A DNA stretch of 37,630 nucleotides from an uncultured Burkholderiales bacterium (GTDB lineage Bacteria > Pseudomonadota > Gammaproteobacteria > Burkholderiales > Burkholderiaceae_C): positions 1 through 37,630 of the forward strand of contig CALAGS010000073.1 of assembly GCA_937891665.1 (NCBI GenBank), read 5' to 3'. Position 1 is the stretch's first letter. Each line of letters starts with the position of its first letter. Shown here in pieces: positions 16,268 to 25,776 of the stretch. The notes below the pieces were generated by a model. The model saw only the letters and a list, made by a program, of their open reading frames with translations. It had not been told where the DNA came from and made no database searches. Both the position numbers and the translations under genes were made by a program.

Positions 16268-18424
16268 ATGACCGACCCGAAGAACGAATTCAAGACCGCA
16301 CAGCTGGACGACTGGCTGCGTGCCGCTCAAAAGTCGGCGCCGGGTGGCAATGTCGAAGCCCTTAACTGGAAAACCCCCGACGGCATTTCCGTCAAGCCTT
16401 TGTACACGGCCGAAGACACCGCCAACTTACCCTACGCCAACACCTTGCCAGGCTTTGAGCCCTTCTTGCGTGGCCCGCAAGCCACCATGTACTCTGTGCG
16501 CCCTTGGACCATTCGTCAATATGCTGGTTTTTCAACTGCCGAAGAGTCCAATGCCTTTTATCGCAAAGCTTTGGCCGCCGGCGGTCAAGGCGTGTCGGTA
16601 GCTTTCGACTTGGCGACACACCGCGGTTATGACTCCGACCATCCCCGCGTCACAGGCGACGTGGGCAAAGCCGGTGTGGCCATTGACTCTGTCGAAGACA
16701 TGAAGATTTTGTTTGACCAGATTCCTTTAGACAAGGTGTCTGTGTCTATGACCATGAACGGCGCGGTATTGCCTGTGTTGGCAGGTTACGTGGTGGCCGC
16801 TGAAGAACAGGGCGTGAGCCAAGACAAATTGTCGGGCACCATTCAGAACGACATTCTGAAAGAGTTCATGGTGCGCAACACCTACATTTACCCGCCCGAG
16901 CCGTCGATGAAAATCATTGGCGACATCATTGAGTACACGGCCAAGCACATGCCGAAGTTCAACTCCATTTCGATTTCGGGCTATCACATGCAAGAGGCCG
17001 GTGCCAATCAGGCACTCGAGATGGCCTTTACCTTGGCCGACGGCAAAGAGTATGTCAAAACCGCCATTGCCAAAGGCATGGACGTGGACGACTTTGCAGG
17101 CCGTTTGTCCTTCTTCTGGGCCGTGGGCATGAATTTCTACTTGGAAATTGCAAAGATGCGCGCTGCGCGTTTGCTATGGTGCCGCATCATGAAGGGCTTC
17201 GACGCCAAGAACCCGAAAAGCCTCATGCTGCGCACGCACAGCCAAACATCTGGCTGGTCACTTACGGAGCAAGACCCCTACAACAACGTGGTGCGCACCA
17301 CCATCGAAGCCATGGCTGCGGTGTTTGGCGGCACGCAATCTTTGCATACCAACAGCTTTGACGAAGCCATTGCATTGCCTACTGAATTCAGCTCACGCAT
17401 TGCGCGCAACACCCAATTGATCATTCAAGAAGAGACTCACATTGCCAATGTGATCGATCCTTGGGCTGGCAGCTACATGATGGAATCGCTGACCCAAGAA
17501 ATGGCCGACAAAGCTTGGGCCATTATTGAAGAAGTCGAGGCCATGGGTGGCATGACCAAGGCCGTAGACAGTGGTTGGGCCAAGCTAAAAATTGAAGCCG
17601 CTGCCGCTGAAAAACAAGCACGCATTGACTCTGGCAAAGATGTGATTGTGGGTGTCAACAAATACAAGCTGGCCAAAGAAGACCCGATTGATATTTTGGC
17701 CATTGACAACGTGAGAGTGCGAGATGGCCAAATTGAGCGGCTCAAGAATATTCGTGCAACGCGTGACACTGCCAAAGTTCAAGCCGCATTGGATGCACTC
17801 ACTGCCTCTGCTGAAAGCGGTCAAGGCAATTTGCTAGAGCTCAGCATTCAAGCTATTCGCTTGCGCGCCACCGTGGGCGAGGTGTCTGACGCATTGGAAA
17901 AAGTTTTTGGGCGCCACCGCGCCGATACGCAAAAGGTGACCGGCGTGTATGCAGCAGCTTATGACTCAGCAGAAGGCTGGGACCAACTCAAAAAAGAAAT
18001 CAACGACTTTGCCGATGCCAAGGGGCGCCGTCCTCGCGTGATGATCAGCAAGCTGGGTCAAGACGGTCACGACCGTGGTGCCAAAGTGGTGGCTACAGCC
18101 TTTGCCGATTTGGGCTTTGATGTGGACATGGGCCCCTTGTTTCAAACGCCTGAAGAATGCGCGCGCCAAGCCATTGAAAACGATGTGCATGCTGTGGGTG
18201 TGTCTACCTTAGCGGCAGGTCACAAAACCTTGGTTCCTGCGATCATTGAAGAACTGAAGAAGCAGGGCGCAGACGACATCATTGTGTTTGTGGGCGGCGT
18301 CATTCCACGCCAAGATTACGACTTCTTGTACGAAGCAGGCGTGAAGGGCATCTACGGCCCAGGCACCCCCATTCCCGCCAGTGCCAAAGATGTACTGGAG
18401 CAAATCAAGAAGGCATTAGGTTGA
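16268..18424 (+). CDS. scpA: Methylmalonyl-CoA mutase, single-chain form
   Basis: This adenosylcobalamin enzyme interconverts (R)-methylmalonyl-CoA and succinyl-CoA. The 718-residue product carries the N-terminal TIM barrel, with [39 protein letters not shown] and [12 protein letters not shown]. The C-terminal B12-binding domain has the base-off motif DxHxxG in [14 protein letters not shown] and later [14 protein letters not shown] and VFVGGVIP. Both halves are in one chain, like E. coli Sbm and the human enzyme, and unlike the two-subunit or archaeal split forms. The start has TGAGGA upstream. The stop overlaps the start of the MeaB gene, so the two are coupled. Confidence 0.97.
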   Translation: MTDPKNEFKTAQLDDWLRAAQKSAPGGNVEALNWKTPDGISVKPLYTAEDTANLPYANTLPGFEPFLRGPQATMYSVRPWTIRQYAGFSTAEESNAFYRKALAAGGQGVSVAFDLATHRGYDSDHPRVTGDVGKAGVAIDSVEDMKILFDQIPLDKVSVSMTMNGAVLPVLAGYVVAAEEQGVSQDKLSGTIQNDILKEFMVRNTYIYPPEPSMKIIGDIIEYTAKHMPKFNSISISGYHMQEAGANQALEMAFTLADGKEYVKTAIAKGMDVDDFAGRLSFFWAVGMNFYLEIAKMRAARLLWCRIMKGFDAKNPKSLMLRTHSQTSGWSLTEQDPYNNVVRTTIEAMAAVFGGTQSLHTNSFDEAIALPTEFSSRIARNTQLIIQEETHIANVIDPWAGSYMMESLTQEMADKAWAIIEEVEAMGGMTKAVDSGWAKLKIEAAAAEKQARIDSGKDVIVGVNKYKLAKEDPIDILAIDNVRVRDGQIERLKNIRATRDTAKVQAALDALTASAESGQGNLLELSIQAIRLRATVGEVSDALEKVFGRHRADTQKVTGVYAAAYDSAEGWDQLKKEINDFADAKGRRPRVMISKLGQDGHDRGAKVVATAFADLGFDVDMGPLFQTPEECARQAIENDVHAVGVSTLAAGHKTLVPAIIEELKKQGADDIIVFVGGVIPRQDYDFLYEAGVKGIYGPGTPIPASAKDVLEQIKKALG

Positions 18425-19446
18425 ATCCGAAAGACCTCATGCAGGGTGTGTTGCAAGGTGAGCCTGCGGTTCAACGCCGTGCCATGGCCAAGTCCATTAC
18501 CTTGCTCGAGTCCACATTGCCATCCGATCGAATGCTGGCAGATGAATTGCTCACGGGCTTGTTGCCGCATTCGGGCAAATCATTTCGACTCGGTATCAGT
18601 GGTGTGCCGGGTGTGGGTAAGTCCACCTTCATTGAAGCCTTGGGTTTGTTTTTGATTGCACAAGGTCATCGTGTAGCGGTGCTTGCCATCGATCCTTCCT
18701 CTACTGTTTCTGGTGGTTCCATCTTGGGTGATAAAACCCGCATGGAACACCTCAGTGTTCATGAAAAAGCGTACATTCGCCCCAGTCCATCAAGTGGCAC
18801 ACTGGGTGGCGTGGCCGAAAAAACGCGCGAAGCCATGTTGGTATGCGAAGCCGCAGGTTACGACGTGGTCATTGTAGAAACAGTGGGTGTGGGTCAAAGC
18901 GAAACCGCCGTGGCCAACATGACCGACATGTTTGTGCTCATGCAACTACCCAATGCGGGTGACGATTTGCAAGCGATTAAAAAAGGCGTGATGGAGTTGG
19001 CCGACTTGGTGGTCATTAACAAAGCCGACATTGATGCCTCTGCTGCTACACGCGCTGAAGCCCAAATTACCAGCGCATTGCGATTGCTGGGCATGCACGG
19101 CCACCCCGATCACGCGCATTTTGACGAAGAACTTTGGCATCCAGAAGTCATTCAAATTAGCGCTCTTTTAAACCAAGGCGTCGACAGCTTTTGGCACCGT
19201 GTTTTGAAGTTCAAACGATTGCAACATGCCAAGCAAAAGTTTGAACAGCGTAGGCAAGGGCAAGCCCAGTCGTGGATGTGGGAGCGCATCGATGCAGGCC
19301 TAAAACAAAACTTTCGAGGCCAAGCCAGTGTGAAAGCGCTTCTGCCTGAACTCACGCAGATGGTGATTTCGGGCCAAGTCCCAGCCTCCACTGCAGCCAG
19401 ACAATTGCTAGCCGCTTATCAAGCGACTGGCTTTCCAAAAAATTGA
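18421..19446 (+). CDS. meaB: Methylmalonyl-CoA mutase-associated GTPase MeaB (ArgK family)
   Basis: MeaB is a G3E GTPase that gates cofactor loading and protects the mutase from inactivation. The 341-residue product has the P-loop [10 protein letters not shown] near residue 63, [22 protein letters not shown] with the switch region, [12 protein letters not shown], and the guanine specificity motif NKAD in [12 protein letters not shown]. The start is TTG 18421, overlapping the mutase stop as TTGA. That coupling and the neighbouring carboxylase genes make the function clear. Confidence 0.95.
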   Translation: MNPKDLMQGVLQGEPAVQRRAMAKSITLLESTLPSDRMLADELLTGLLPHSGKSFRLGISGVPGVGKSTFIEALGLFLIAQGHRVAVLAIDPSSTVSGGSILGDKTRMEHLSVHEKAYIRPSPSSGTLGGVAEKTREAMLVCEAAGYDVVIVETVGVGQSETAVANMTDMFVLMQLPNAGDDLQAIKKGVMELADLVVINKADIDASAATRAEAQITSALRLLGMHGHPDHAHFDEELWHPEVIQISALLNQGVDSFWHRVLKFKRLQHAKQKFEQRRQGQAQSWMWERIDAGLKQNFRGQASVKALLPELTQMVISGQVPASTAARQLLAAYQATGFPKN

Positions 19447-19472
19447 ACTATCCGTATTGAAGCGAGTAAATC

Positions 19473-21005
19473 ATGCAAGACATCATTCAACAACTTGAAC
19501 AAAAACGCGCAGCTGCACGCTTAGGCGGCGGACAAAAACGCATTGATGCACAACATGCCAAGGGCAAACTCACTGCGCGCGAGCGCTTAGAAGTATTGCT
19601 AGACGAAGGCACCTTCGAAGAGTGGGACATGTTTGTCGAGCACCGCTGCACAGACTTTGGCATGCAAGACAACAAAATTCCGGGCGACGGTGTGGTCACC
19701 GGCTACGGCATGATCAATGGCCGCTTGGTGTTTGTGTACAGCCAAGACTTCACGGTTTTTGGTGGCGCCTTGTCTGAATCGCATGCCGAGAAGATTTGCA
19801 AAATCATGGACCAAGCCATGAAGGTAGGCGCACCCGTGATTGGCTTGAACGACTCGGGAGGTGCTCGCATTCAAGAGGGCGTTGCTTCTTTGGGGGGCTA
19901 TGCCGAAGTGTTTCAGCGCAATGCCATGGCCAGTGGCGTCATTCCTCAAATTAGCATGATCATGGGCCCCTCAGCGGGTGGTGCAGTGTATTCACCCGCC
20001 ATGACCGACTTTATTTTCATGGTGAAAGACAGCTCTTACATGTTTGTCACAGGCCCTGAAGTGGTGAAAACAGTGACGCATGAAGAAGTGACAGCCGAAG
20101 AATTGGGCGGCGCATTAACGCACACCACCAAGAGCGGTGTGGCTGACATGGCCTTTGAGAACGACGTAGAAGCATTGCTCATGTTGCGTCGTTTGTACAA
20201 CTACCTGCCACTGAACAACCGCGAAAAATCGCCCGTTCGTGCCAGCGGCGACCCTACAGACAGGCAAGACCCTAGCTTGGATACCTTGGTGCCTATCAAC
20301 GCCAACCAAGCGTATGACATGAAAGAGCTCATCATGAAGACCGTTGACGACGGCGACTTCTTTGAACTCCAGCCCGACTACGCCAAAAACATCTTGATTG
20401 GTTTTGCCCGCATGGCTGGCCAAACCGTGGGCATTGTGGCCAACCAACCTTTGGTCTTGGCGGGTTGTTTGGACATCAAGAGCTCCATCAAAGCGGCTCG
20501 CTTTGTGCGCTTCTGCGATGCCTTCAGCATTCCCGTCATCACCTTCGTAGACGTGCCAGGCTTCATGCCCGGAACTTCACAAGAGTACGGCGGCATCATC
20601 AAGCACGGCGCTAAATTGCTCTACGCTTATGCAGAGTGCACCGTGCCAAAAATTACCGTCATTACCCGAAAAGCTTATGGCGGTGCCTATGACGTGATGG
20701 CCTCCAAGCACTTGCGCGGCGACGTCAACTTTGCTTGGCCCAATGCCGAAATTGCGGTGATGGGTGCCAAGGGCGCGGTAGAAATTATTTTCCGTGAAGA
20801 CAAAAACGATCCCGTCAAGTTGGCGGCTCGCGAAGCTGAATACAAAGACCGCTTTGCCAACCCTTTCGTGGCCGGCGCACGCGGCTTCATTGACGACGTG
20901 ATTCAACCGCACGAAACACGCAAACGCATTTGCCGTTCGTTGGTGATGTTGAAAGACAAAAAAGTTGAAAACCCATGGCGCAAGCACGGCAACATTCCAC
21001 TCTAA
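19473..21005 (+). CDS. pccB: Propionyl-CoA carboxylase, carboxyltransferase (beta) subunit
   Basis: PccB moves the carboxyl group from carboxybiotin to propionyl-CoA, giving (S)-methylmalonyl-CoA. The 510-residue product shows both crotonase-like halves of the carboxyltransferase: [21 protein letters not shown] with [20 protein letters not shown], and [33 protein letters not shown] with [12 protein letters not shown]. The ending [15 protein letters not shown] [17 protein letters not shown] and [10 protein letters not shown] are typical of PccB. It follows meaB by 26 bases and precedes pccA by 50, so an operon is likely. Confidence 0.95.
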   Translation: MQDIIQQLEQKRAAARLGGGQKRIDAQHAKGKLTARERLEVLLDEGTFEEWDMFVEHRCTDFGMQDNKIPGDGVVTGYGMINGRLVFVYSQDFTVFGGALSESHAEKICKIMDQAMKVGAPVIGLNDSGGARIQEGVASLGGYAEVFQRNAMASGVIPQISMIMGPSAGGAVYSPAMTDFIFMVKDSSYMFVTGPEVVKTVTHEEVTAEELGGALTHTTKSGVADMAFENDVEALLMLRRLYNYLPLNNREKSPVRASGDPTDRQDPSLDTLVPINANQAYDMKELIMKTVDDGDFFELQPDYAKNILIGFARMAGQTVGIVANQPLVLAGCLDIKSSIKAARFVRFCDAFSIPVITFVDVPGFMPGTSQEYGGIIKHGAKLLYAYAECTVPKITVITRKAYGGAYDVMASKHLRGDVNFAWPNAEIAVMGAKGAVEIIFREDKNDPVKLAAREAEYKDRFANPFVAGARGFIDDVIQPHETRKRICRSLVMLKDKKVENPWRKHGNIPL

Positions 21006-21055
21006 GTGACATGACCGATAAAGCTTGAACGAAATACGCCATTAGGAGAAAAAAT

Positions 21056-23107
21056 ATGTTTACCAAAATTTTGATTGCCAACCGCGGTGAAATTGCCTGC
21101 CGTGTCATTGCTACGGCCAAGAAAATGGGCATTGCCACGGTTGCCGTTTATTCCGAAGCCGACAAAGAAGCACGCCATGTGTCACTGGCCGACGAAGCTG
21201 TGCTGCTTGGCCCAGCGCCATCGCGCGAATCTTATTTGGTGGCCGATAAAATCATTGCTGCGGCCAAAGCTACAGGCGCGCAAGCCATTCATCCAGGTTA
21301 TGGTTTCTTGTCTGAAAACGAAGCATTTTCTAAACGTTGTGAAGACGAGGGCATCGCCTTCATCGGCCCGCGCCACTTCTCCATTGCCGCCATGGGCGAC
21401 AAAATTGCGTCTAAGAAGTTGGCCAACGAAGCCAAGGTGAACACCATTCCTGGTTACAACGACGCTATTGCCTCGGCAGAAGCTGCGGTCGACATTGCCA
21501 AAGGCATCGGCTATCCCGTCATGATCAAAGCTTCTGCAGGCGGCGGTGGCAAAGGCCTGCGTGTGGCAGCCAACGACAAAGAAGCCTTTGAAGGTTTTAC
21601 GTCCTGCAAAAACGAAGCCCTTAACTCCTTTGGTGACGACCGCGTCTTCATTGAGAAATTTGTGGAAGAACCAAGGCACATTGAAATTCAAGTCTTGGGC
21701 GACAGCCATGGCAACGTGATTTATTTGAACGAGCGCGAATGCTCTATTCAACGCCGTCACCAAAAAGTGATTGAAGAAGCACCATCACCTTTCATCAGCG
21801 ACGCCACGCGCATTGCGATGGGCGAGCAAGCTGTCGCCTTGGCCAAAGCGGTGCAGTACCAATCTGCTGGCACGGTGGAGTTTGTGGTGGGCAAAGACCA
21901 AAGCTTCTATTTCCTAGAAATGAACACCCGCTTGCAAGTAGAGCACCCCGTCACAGAAGCCATCACGGGCATCGACTTGGTCGAAATGATGATCCGTGTG
22001 GCCTATGGCGAAAAGTTGCCGATCACGCAAGCCGATGTGAAGCGCAACGGTTGGGCCATTGAATGCCGCATCAATGCCGAAGATCCATTCCGAAATTTCT
22101 TGCCTTCAACAGGCCGGTTGGTGCGCTTCCAGACGCCCGTGCAAACCATGTTCCAGTCCAACACGCAAGACCTGTTGGGTGTGCGCGTAGACACGGGCGT
22201 ACAAGATGGCGGTGAGATTCCCATGTACTACGACTCCATGATTGCCAAGCTCATTGTGCATGGCACCGATCGAAACGATGCCATTGCCAAAATGCGCGAA
22301 GCACTCAACGGTTTTGTGATTCGCGGCATCAGCTCCAACATTCCTTTTCAAGCGGCTTTGTTAGCCCATCCTAAGTTTGTGTCTGGCGACTTCAATACGG
22401 GTTTCATTGCAGAAAACTATGCGCATGGTTTTCGCGCTGAAGACGTACCGCACCATGACCCCGATTTTTTGGTCGCTTTGGCGGCATTTGTTCGACGCAA
22501 GTCGCGCGAACGTGCTGCCAACTTAAGTGGCCAACTGCCTGGTTACGATGTGCAAATTGGCCATGACTACAGTGTGGTGGTGCTAGGTGCCAAAGGTGAT
22601 AACCGCTATATCCCTGTGCATGTGGACGAATTTCGCGGACAGAGTGGCAAAGCCATCATCAAGGTGGGTGAAAATCATTACATCATTGAAAGCCATTCGC
22701 GCCTGAACGATGTGCGAATTAGCGGCACGGTCAATGGCAAGCCATTTACAGCTCAGGTTGAGCGTGGCACACCTAAGAATCCTTTGGCTTTGCAAGTTCA
22801 ACACAATGGCACCCGCATTGAAGCGCTTGTCGTTTCGCCCCGCATGGCTGAGTTGCATCAAATGATGCCCTTCAAAACACCCCCAGACATGAGCCGATTC
22901 GTGTTGTCACCGATGCCAGGCTTGTTGGTCAATGTTGCCGTAACGGCTGGGCAAAAGGTTCAAGCTGGCGAACGCGTGGCTGTGATTGAAGCCATGAAGA
23001 TGGAAAATATTTTGTTTGCCGCGCACGATGGTGTGGTGAAAAAAATCATGGCCTCTCAAGGCGAGTCACTCACAGTAGACCAAGTGATTGTGGAGTTTGA
23101 AGCATGA
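21056..23107 (+). CDS. pccA: Propionyl-CoA carboxylase, biotin-carboxylase and carrier (alpha) subunit
   Basis: PccA carboxylates its own biotin with ATP and bicarbonate. The 683-residue product has the biotin carboxylase domain ([27 protein letters not shown], the ATP-grasp glycine loop [29 protein letters not shown]). A linker and BT domain at about 490-610 follow, then the biotinyl domain with EAMKMENI, where Lys648 is the biotin site. The order and length match PccA better than acetyl-CoA or methylcrotonyl-CoA carboxylases, and the pccB partner lies directly upstream. AGGAGA precedes the start. The stop overlaps the next start as ATGA. Confidence 0.95.
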   Translation: MFTKILIANRGEIACRVIATAKKMGIATVAVYSEADKEARHVSLADEAVLLGPAPSRESYLVADKIIAAAKATGAQAIHPGYGFLSENEAFSKRCEDEGIAFIGPRHFSIAAMGDKIASKKLANEAKVNTIPGYNDAIASAEAAVDIAKGIGYPVMIKASAGGGGKGLRVAANDKEAFEGFTSCKNEALNSFGDDRVFIEKFVEEPRHIEIQVLGDSHGNVIYLNERECSIQRRHQKVIEEAPSPFISDATRIAMGEQAVALAKAVQYQSAGTVEFVVGKDQSFYFLEMNTRLQVEHPVTEAITGIDLVEMMIRVAYGEKLPITQADVKRNGWAIECRINAEDPFRNFLPSTGRLVRFQTPVQTMFQSNTQDLLGVRVDTGVQDGGEIPMYYDSMIAKLIVHGTDRNDAIAKMREALNGFVIRGISSNIPFQAALLAHPKFVSGDFNTGFIAENYAHGFRAEDVPHHDPDFLVALAAFVRRKSRERAANLSGQLPGYDVQIGHDYSVVVLGAKGDNRYIPVHVDEFRGQSGKAIIKVGENHYIIESHSRLNDVRISGTVNGKPFTAQVERGTPKNPLALQVQHNGTRIEALVVSPRMAELHQMMPFKTPPDMSRFVLSPMPGLLVNVAVTAGQKVQAGERVAVIEAMKMENILFAAHDGVVKKIMASQGESLTVDQVIVEFEA

Positions 23108-23595
23108 GCCTTATCACTCGTCCCTTTAAAGTATTGGGGATTCAGCAAATCGCCATTGGTGGCCTTGATAAGTACAAACTGCAAACACTCTGGATCGACA
23201 TGCTTGGCCTAGAGATGACTGGCACTTACAAAAGTGAACGTGAGAATGTTGACGAAGACATTTGCGCAATGGGCGTGGGACCATTCAAGGTTGAAGTCGA
23301 TTTGATGCAGCCCATCGACCCAGAAAAGAAGCCAGCAGTTCACAACACGCCTTTGAACCATGTAGGTTTGTGGATCGACAATTTACCGGTAGCTGTTGAG
23401 TGGCTAAGTCAGCAAGGCGTTCGATTTGCGCCGGGCGGCATTCGCAAGGGCGCTGCTGGCTTTGACATTTGCTTCATTCATCCCAAGGGCAACGAAGAAT
23501 TGCCCATTGGTGGTGAAGGCGTTCTAATTGAATTGGTGCAAGCGCCCGAAGAAGTGGTCAAAGCGTTTAGCGCCTTGGCGGCGCAATACGCTTAA
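23104..23595 (+). CDS. VOC-family protein, probable methylmalonyl-CoA epimerase
   Basis: The product is a 163-residue vicinal-oxygen-chelate protein coupled to pccA through an ATGA overlap. The pathway needs an epimerase to turn (S)- into (R)-methylmalonyl-CoA between carboxylase and mutase, and no other candidate is in the cassette. Two VOC beta-alpha-beta modules are visible, with [19 protein letters not shown] (His86) and [10 protein letters not shown] (Glu143) as metal ligands. The first module begins GIQQIAIGG, where epimerases normally have His at the second Gln (Gln15). Gln can ligate metal in VOC enzymes, as in human glyoxalase I. The N-terminal module is also longer and less usual than in characterised epimerases. 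Function rests mainly on context. Confidence 0.72.
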   Translation: MSLITRPFKVLGIQQIAIGGLDKYKLQTLWIDMLGLEMTGTYKSERENVDEDICAMGVGPFKVEVDLMQPIDPEKKPAVHNTPLNHVGLWIDNLPVAVEWLSQQGVRFAPGGIRKGAAGFDICFIHPKGNEELPIGGEGVLIELVQAPEEVVKAFSALAAQYA

Positions 23596-23601
23596 AGAAA
23601 A

Positions 23602-24255
23602 TTAAGACTTCTGCCGCGCCTTGGCTTTTGCCAATGCAGCTTCAATGATGGCCCGTTTCCGGGCCATTTCTTTGTCAGCATCGAAGCGAGTGTGCGTCGC
23701 CAAATCGGCCAGCTTCATTTCAGCTTTGCTTTGCTGTCTGTTTGCGTGCTGCTTGTCTTCCTCAATCAACCTTAATTGTCTGGCTTCATAGCGCTGACGG
23801 GCTTGTTGCGCCAACGCTGGAGACCAAGCCGACCAACCAGTGCGCTCGTCTGAGATGGGGACCATCTCAATGCAATCGACAGGGCAAACAGGTAAACACA
23901 AATCACAACCAGTGCATGCAGCTTCAATGACTGTATGCATGACCTTGTTGCTGCCTAAGATGGCATCGGTAGGGCAGACCTTGAGGCACAGCGTGCAGCC
24001 AATGCACCATGCCTCGTCAATGACGGCCACCGTCATAGGTCCTTCAGTGCCGTTGTCTGGATTGAGGGGCAGTGCTGGAAGTCCCGTGATTTTGGACAAA
24101 ACGACAACGCCCTCAAGGCCTCCAGGAGGGCATTGATTGATGGGAACGTTGTCTAGCGCAATGGCCTGTGCGTAGGCCTTGCAATCGGGAAAACCACAGC
24201 GGGTGCACTGCGTTTGAGGCAGCGCATCGTTGATGCGGTCAGCCAGTGCGATCAC
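23602..24255 (-). CDS. rsxB: RnfB/RsxB-type iron-sulfur electron-transfer protein
   Basis: The 217-residue ferredoxin-like protein starts directly with the RnfB Fe-S domain: CTRCGFPDCKAYAQAI followed by NQCPPGG forms one 4Fe-4S site. Two further 4Fe-4S motifs follow, CIGCTLCLKVCP and CTGCDLCLPVCPVDC. The N-terminal membrane helix of true RnfB is absent, and no rnfA, C, D, G or E is nearby. The C terminus is a charged Lys/Ala/Gln-rich helix. It overlaps the phaZ stop by four bases (ATGA), so it is translated behind phaZ. Its partner is unknown. Similar soluble RsxB proteins are common in Burkholderiales. Confidence 0.88.
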   Translation of the reverse strand: MIALADRINDALPQTQCTRCGFPDCKAYAQAIALDNVPINQCPPGGLEGVVVLSKITGLPALPLNPDNGTEGPMTVAVIDEAWCIGCTLCLKVCPTDAILGSNKVMHTVIEAACTGCDLCLPVCPVDCIEMVPISDERTGWSAWSPALAQQARQRYEARQLRLIEEDKQHANRQQSKAEMKLADLATHTRFDADKEMARKRAIIEAALAKAKARQKS

Positions 24256-25652
24256 TTTTTACGTGAAGGTGCTTTTTTAGCAACGGCTTTCACCGCGCGT
24301 TTGGCTGTAGTTTTTGCAGCTACTTTAGGCGCAGCTTTGACAGCAGTTTTAGCAGTCGTTTTCGGAGCTGCTTTTTTCTGAGTGCCCAAATCGTTGTGCG
24401 CCAAAATGAATTTAACCACGGCGGGGTAGACCGTTTCGCGCCAACGACGGCCACTGAAAATGCCGTAATGACCCGCGCCAGGCACTTCTAAATGCTGTCG
24501 ATTGGCTGGTTTGATGTTGCTGCACAAACCATGTGCGGCTGCGGTTTGACCCGAGCCAGATATGTCGTCCAACTCGCCCTCAACCGTCAACATGGCGGTG
24601 GTGGTGATGTCTTGTGGGCGAACCAATTCGTTTTTGCCCTGGAGGTTTTTAACGTTCCAAGTACCGTGTACCAAACTGTAGTCTTGGAAAACTGTCTTGA
24701 TGGTTTCCAAATAGTAATCGGCGTCCATGTCGAGCACAGCGTTGTACTCGTCGTAGAACTTGCGGTGCGCTTCGGTGCTGGCGTCGTCGCCCTTGATCAG
24801 ATCTTTGAAGTAATCGTAATGGCTTGTAGCATGGCGATCGGGGTTCATGGCCACGAAGCCAGTGTGCTGTAAGAAGCCAGGGTAGACACGTCGGCCCGCG
24901 CCTGGAAAGTTACCGGGCACTTTGTAGATCACATTGTTTTCAAACCACTCGAAACTCTTGTTGGTGGCCAAGTTGTTCACAGAGGTGGGCGACTTGCGCG
25001 CATCAATGGGGCCACCCATCATGGTCATGGTCAAGGGTGTGGTTTCGCCGCGCGATGCCATGAGTGACACAGCAGCCAACACGGGTACCGTGGGCTGGCA
25101 AACACTGATGACGTGGCAATTGCCGTATTTGCCTTGCAAATGTCGAATGAACTCTTGAACATAGTTCACATAGTCGTCGAGGTGAAACTCGCCGTCTGTC
25201 AAAGGCACGAGGCGAGCGTTTTTCCAATCGGTGATGTAAACCTTGTGATCTTTCAACATGGTCTTGACGGTGTCGCGCAGCAAAGTTGCGTAGTGGCCTG
25301 ACAAAGGCGCCACAATCAGAACAGCGGGCTGGCCCTTCAGCCCGATCAAAGTGTCAGCATCGTCGGTGAAGCGTTTAAATCTGAGCAGCTCGCAGAATGG
25401 TTTGTCAATTTCAATGCGCTCATGAATGGCCACATCGACTTTGCCAACTTGCACAGTGCGAATGCCAAACTCGGGCTTGACATAATCTTTGCCCAAACGG
25501 TGCATCAGTTCATAACCTGCCGACACTCGGTGAGCCAGTTGCGATTGGCCAAATGGGTTCAGCGGATTGCTGTACATCTTGGCGGCGGTATGGGCCAAGT
25601 CGGCAAAAGGCTCCATGACAGAGCGTTGAGTTTCGTAGATTTGGTAAAGCAT
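24252..25652 (-). CDS. phaZ: Intracellular polyhydroxyalkanoate depolymerase with histone-like C-terminal tail
   Basis: PhaZ mobilises stored PHB. The 466-residue product starts MLYQIYETQRSVMEPFADLA, the standard opening of the PhaZ1 family. Its nucleophile is the Cys of VISVCQPTVPVLAA instead of a GxSxG serine. TVEGELDDISGSGQT supplies the Asp and GAGHYGIFSGRRW the His. The last 42 residues are a strongly basic Lys/Ala/Thr tail of 13 Lys, 2 Arg and no acidic residues. Lysine recurs at every fourth position nine times in a row, and KTTAK(T/R)AVKA appears twice, 16 residues apart. Such tails occur in nucleoid-binding phasin-like proteins such as PhaF and PhaM. A PhbF/PhaR-like box lies just upstream. 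The minus-strand neighbour rsxB is coupled. Confidence 0.95.
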   Translation of the reverse strand: MLYQIYETQRSVMEPFADLAHTAAKMYSNPLNPFGQSQLAHRVSAGYELMHRLGKDYVKPEFGIRTVQVGKVDVAIHERIEIDKPFCELLRFKRFTDDADTLIGLKGQPAVLIVAPLSGHYATLLRDTVKTMLKDHKVYITDWKNARLVPLTDGEFHLDDYVNYVQEFIRHLQGKYGNCHVISVCQPTVPVLAAVSLMASRGETTPLTMTMMGGPIDARKSPTSVNNLATNKSFEWFENNVIYKVPGNFPGAGRRVYPGFLQHTGFVAMNPDRHATSHYDYFKDLIKGDDASTEAHRKFYDEYNAVLDMDADYYLETIKTVFQDYSLVHGTWNVKNLQGKNELVRPQDITTTAMLTVEGELDDISGSGQTAAAHGLCSNIKPANRQHLEVPGAGHYGIFSGRRWRETVYPAVVKFILAHNDLGTQKKAAPKTTAKTAVKAAPKVAAKTTAKRAVKAVAKKAPSRKK

Positions 25653-25673
25653 GGATTGAAACCCCTTAATTTA

Positions 25674-25687
25674 TTGCACTGCAGCAA
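25674..25687 (-). promoter_or_regulatory. PhbF/PhaR-like operator upstream of phaZ
   Basis: On the minus strand the sequence TTGCTGCAGTGCAA lies 22 bases before the phaZ ATG. Its last 13 bases fit the TG[N]TGC[N]3GCAA consensus that I recall for Herbaspirillum PhbF, a PhaR-type repressor released by PHB. The outer TTGC and GCAA are inverted repeats. Repression of a granule-associated gene at this position would make sense. Confidence 0.5.
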
Positions 25688-25776
25688 TATAGCAGTTGTG
25701 GTGACAGCAAAGTGGAGTCGCGCACCTAATTTAATTCACATGAGTGACACCAACTCCCTATACCGTGTCCATAAAT

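Noticed and set aside
21182..21763. 193-residue minus-strand open frame inside pccA
   Set aside because: It is antisense to the ATP-grasp domain of pccA, with no motif, promoter or start signal of its own.
24252..24400. Lys/Ala tail of phaZ as a frameshift artefact
   Set aside because: The tail stays in frame with the conserved domain, has ordered repeats and ends at a stop that overlaps the rsxB start, so it is real coding sequence.
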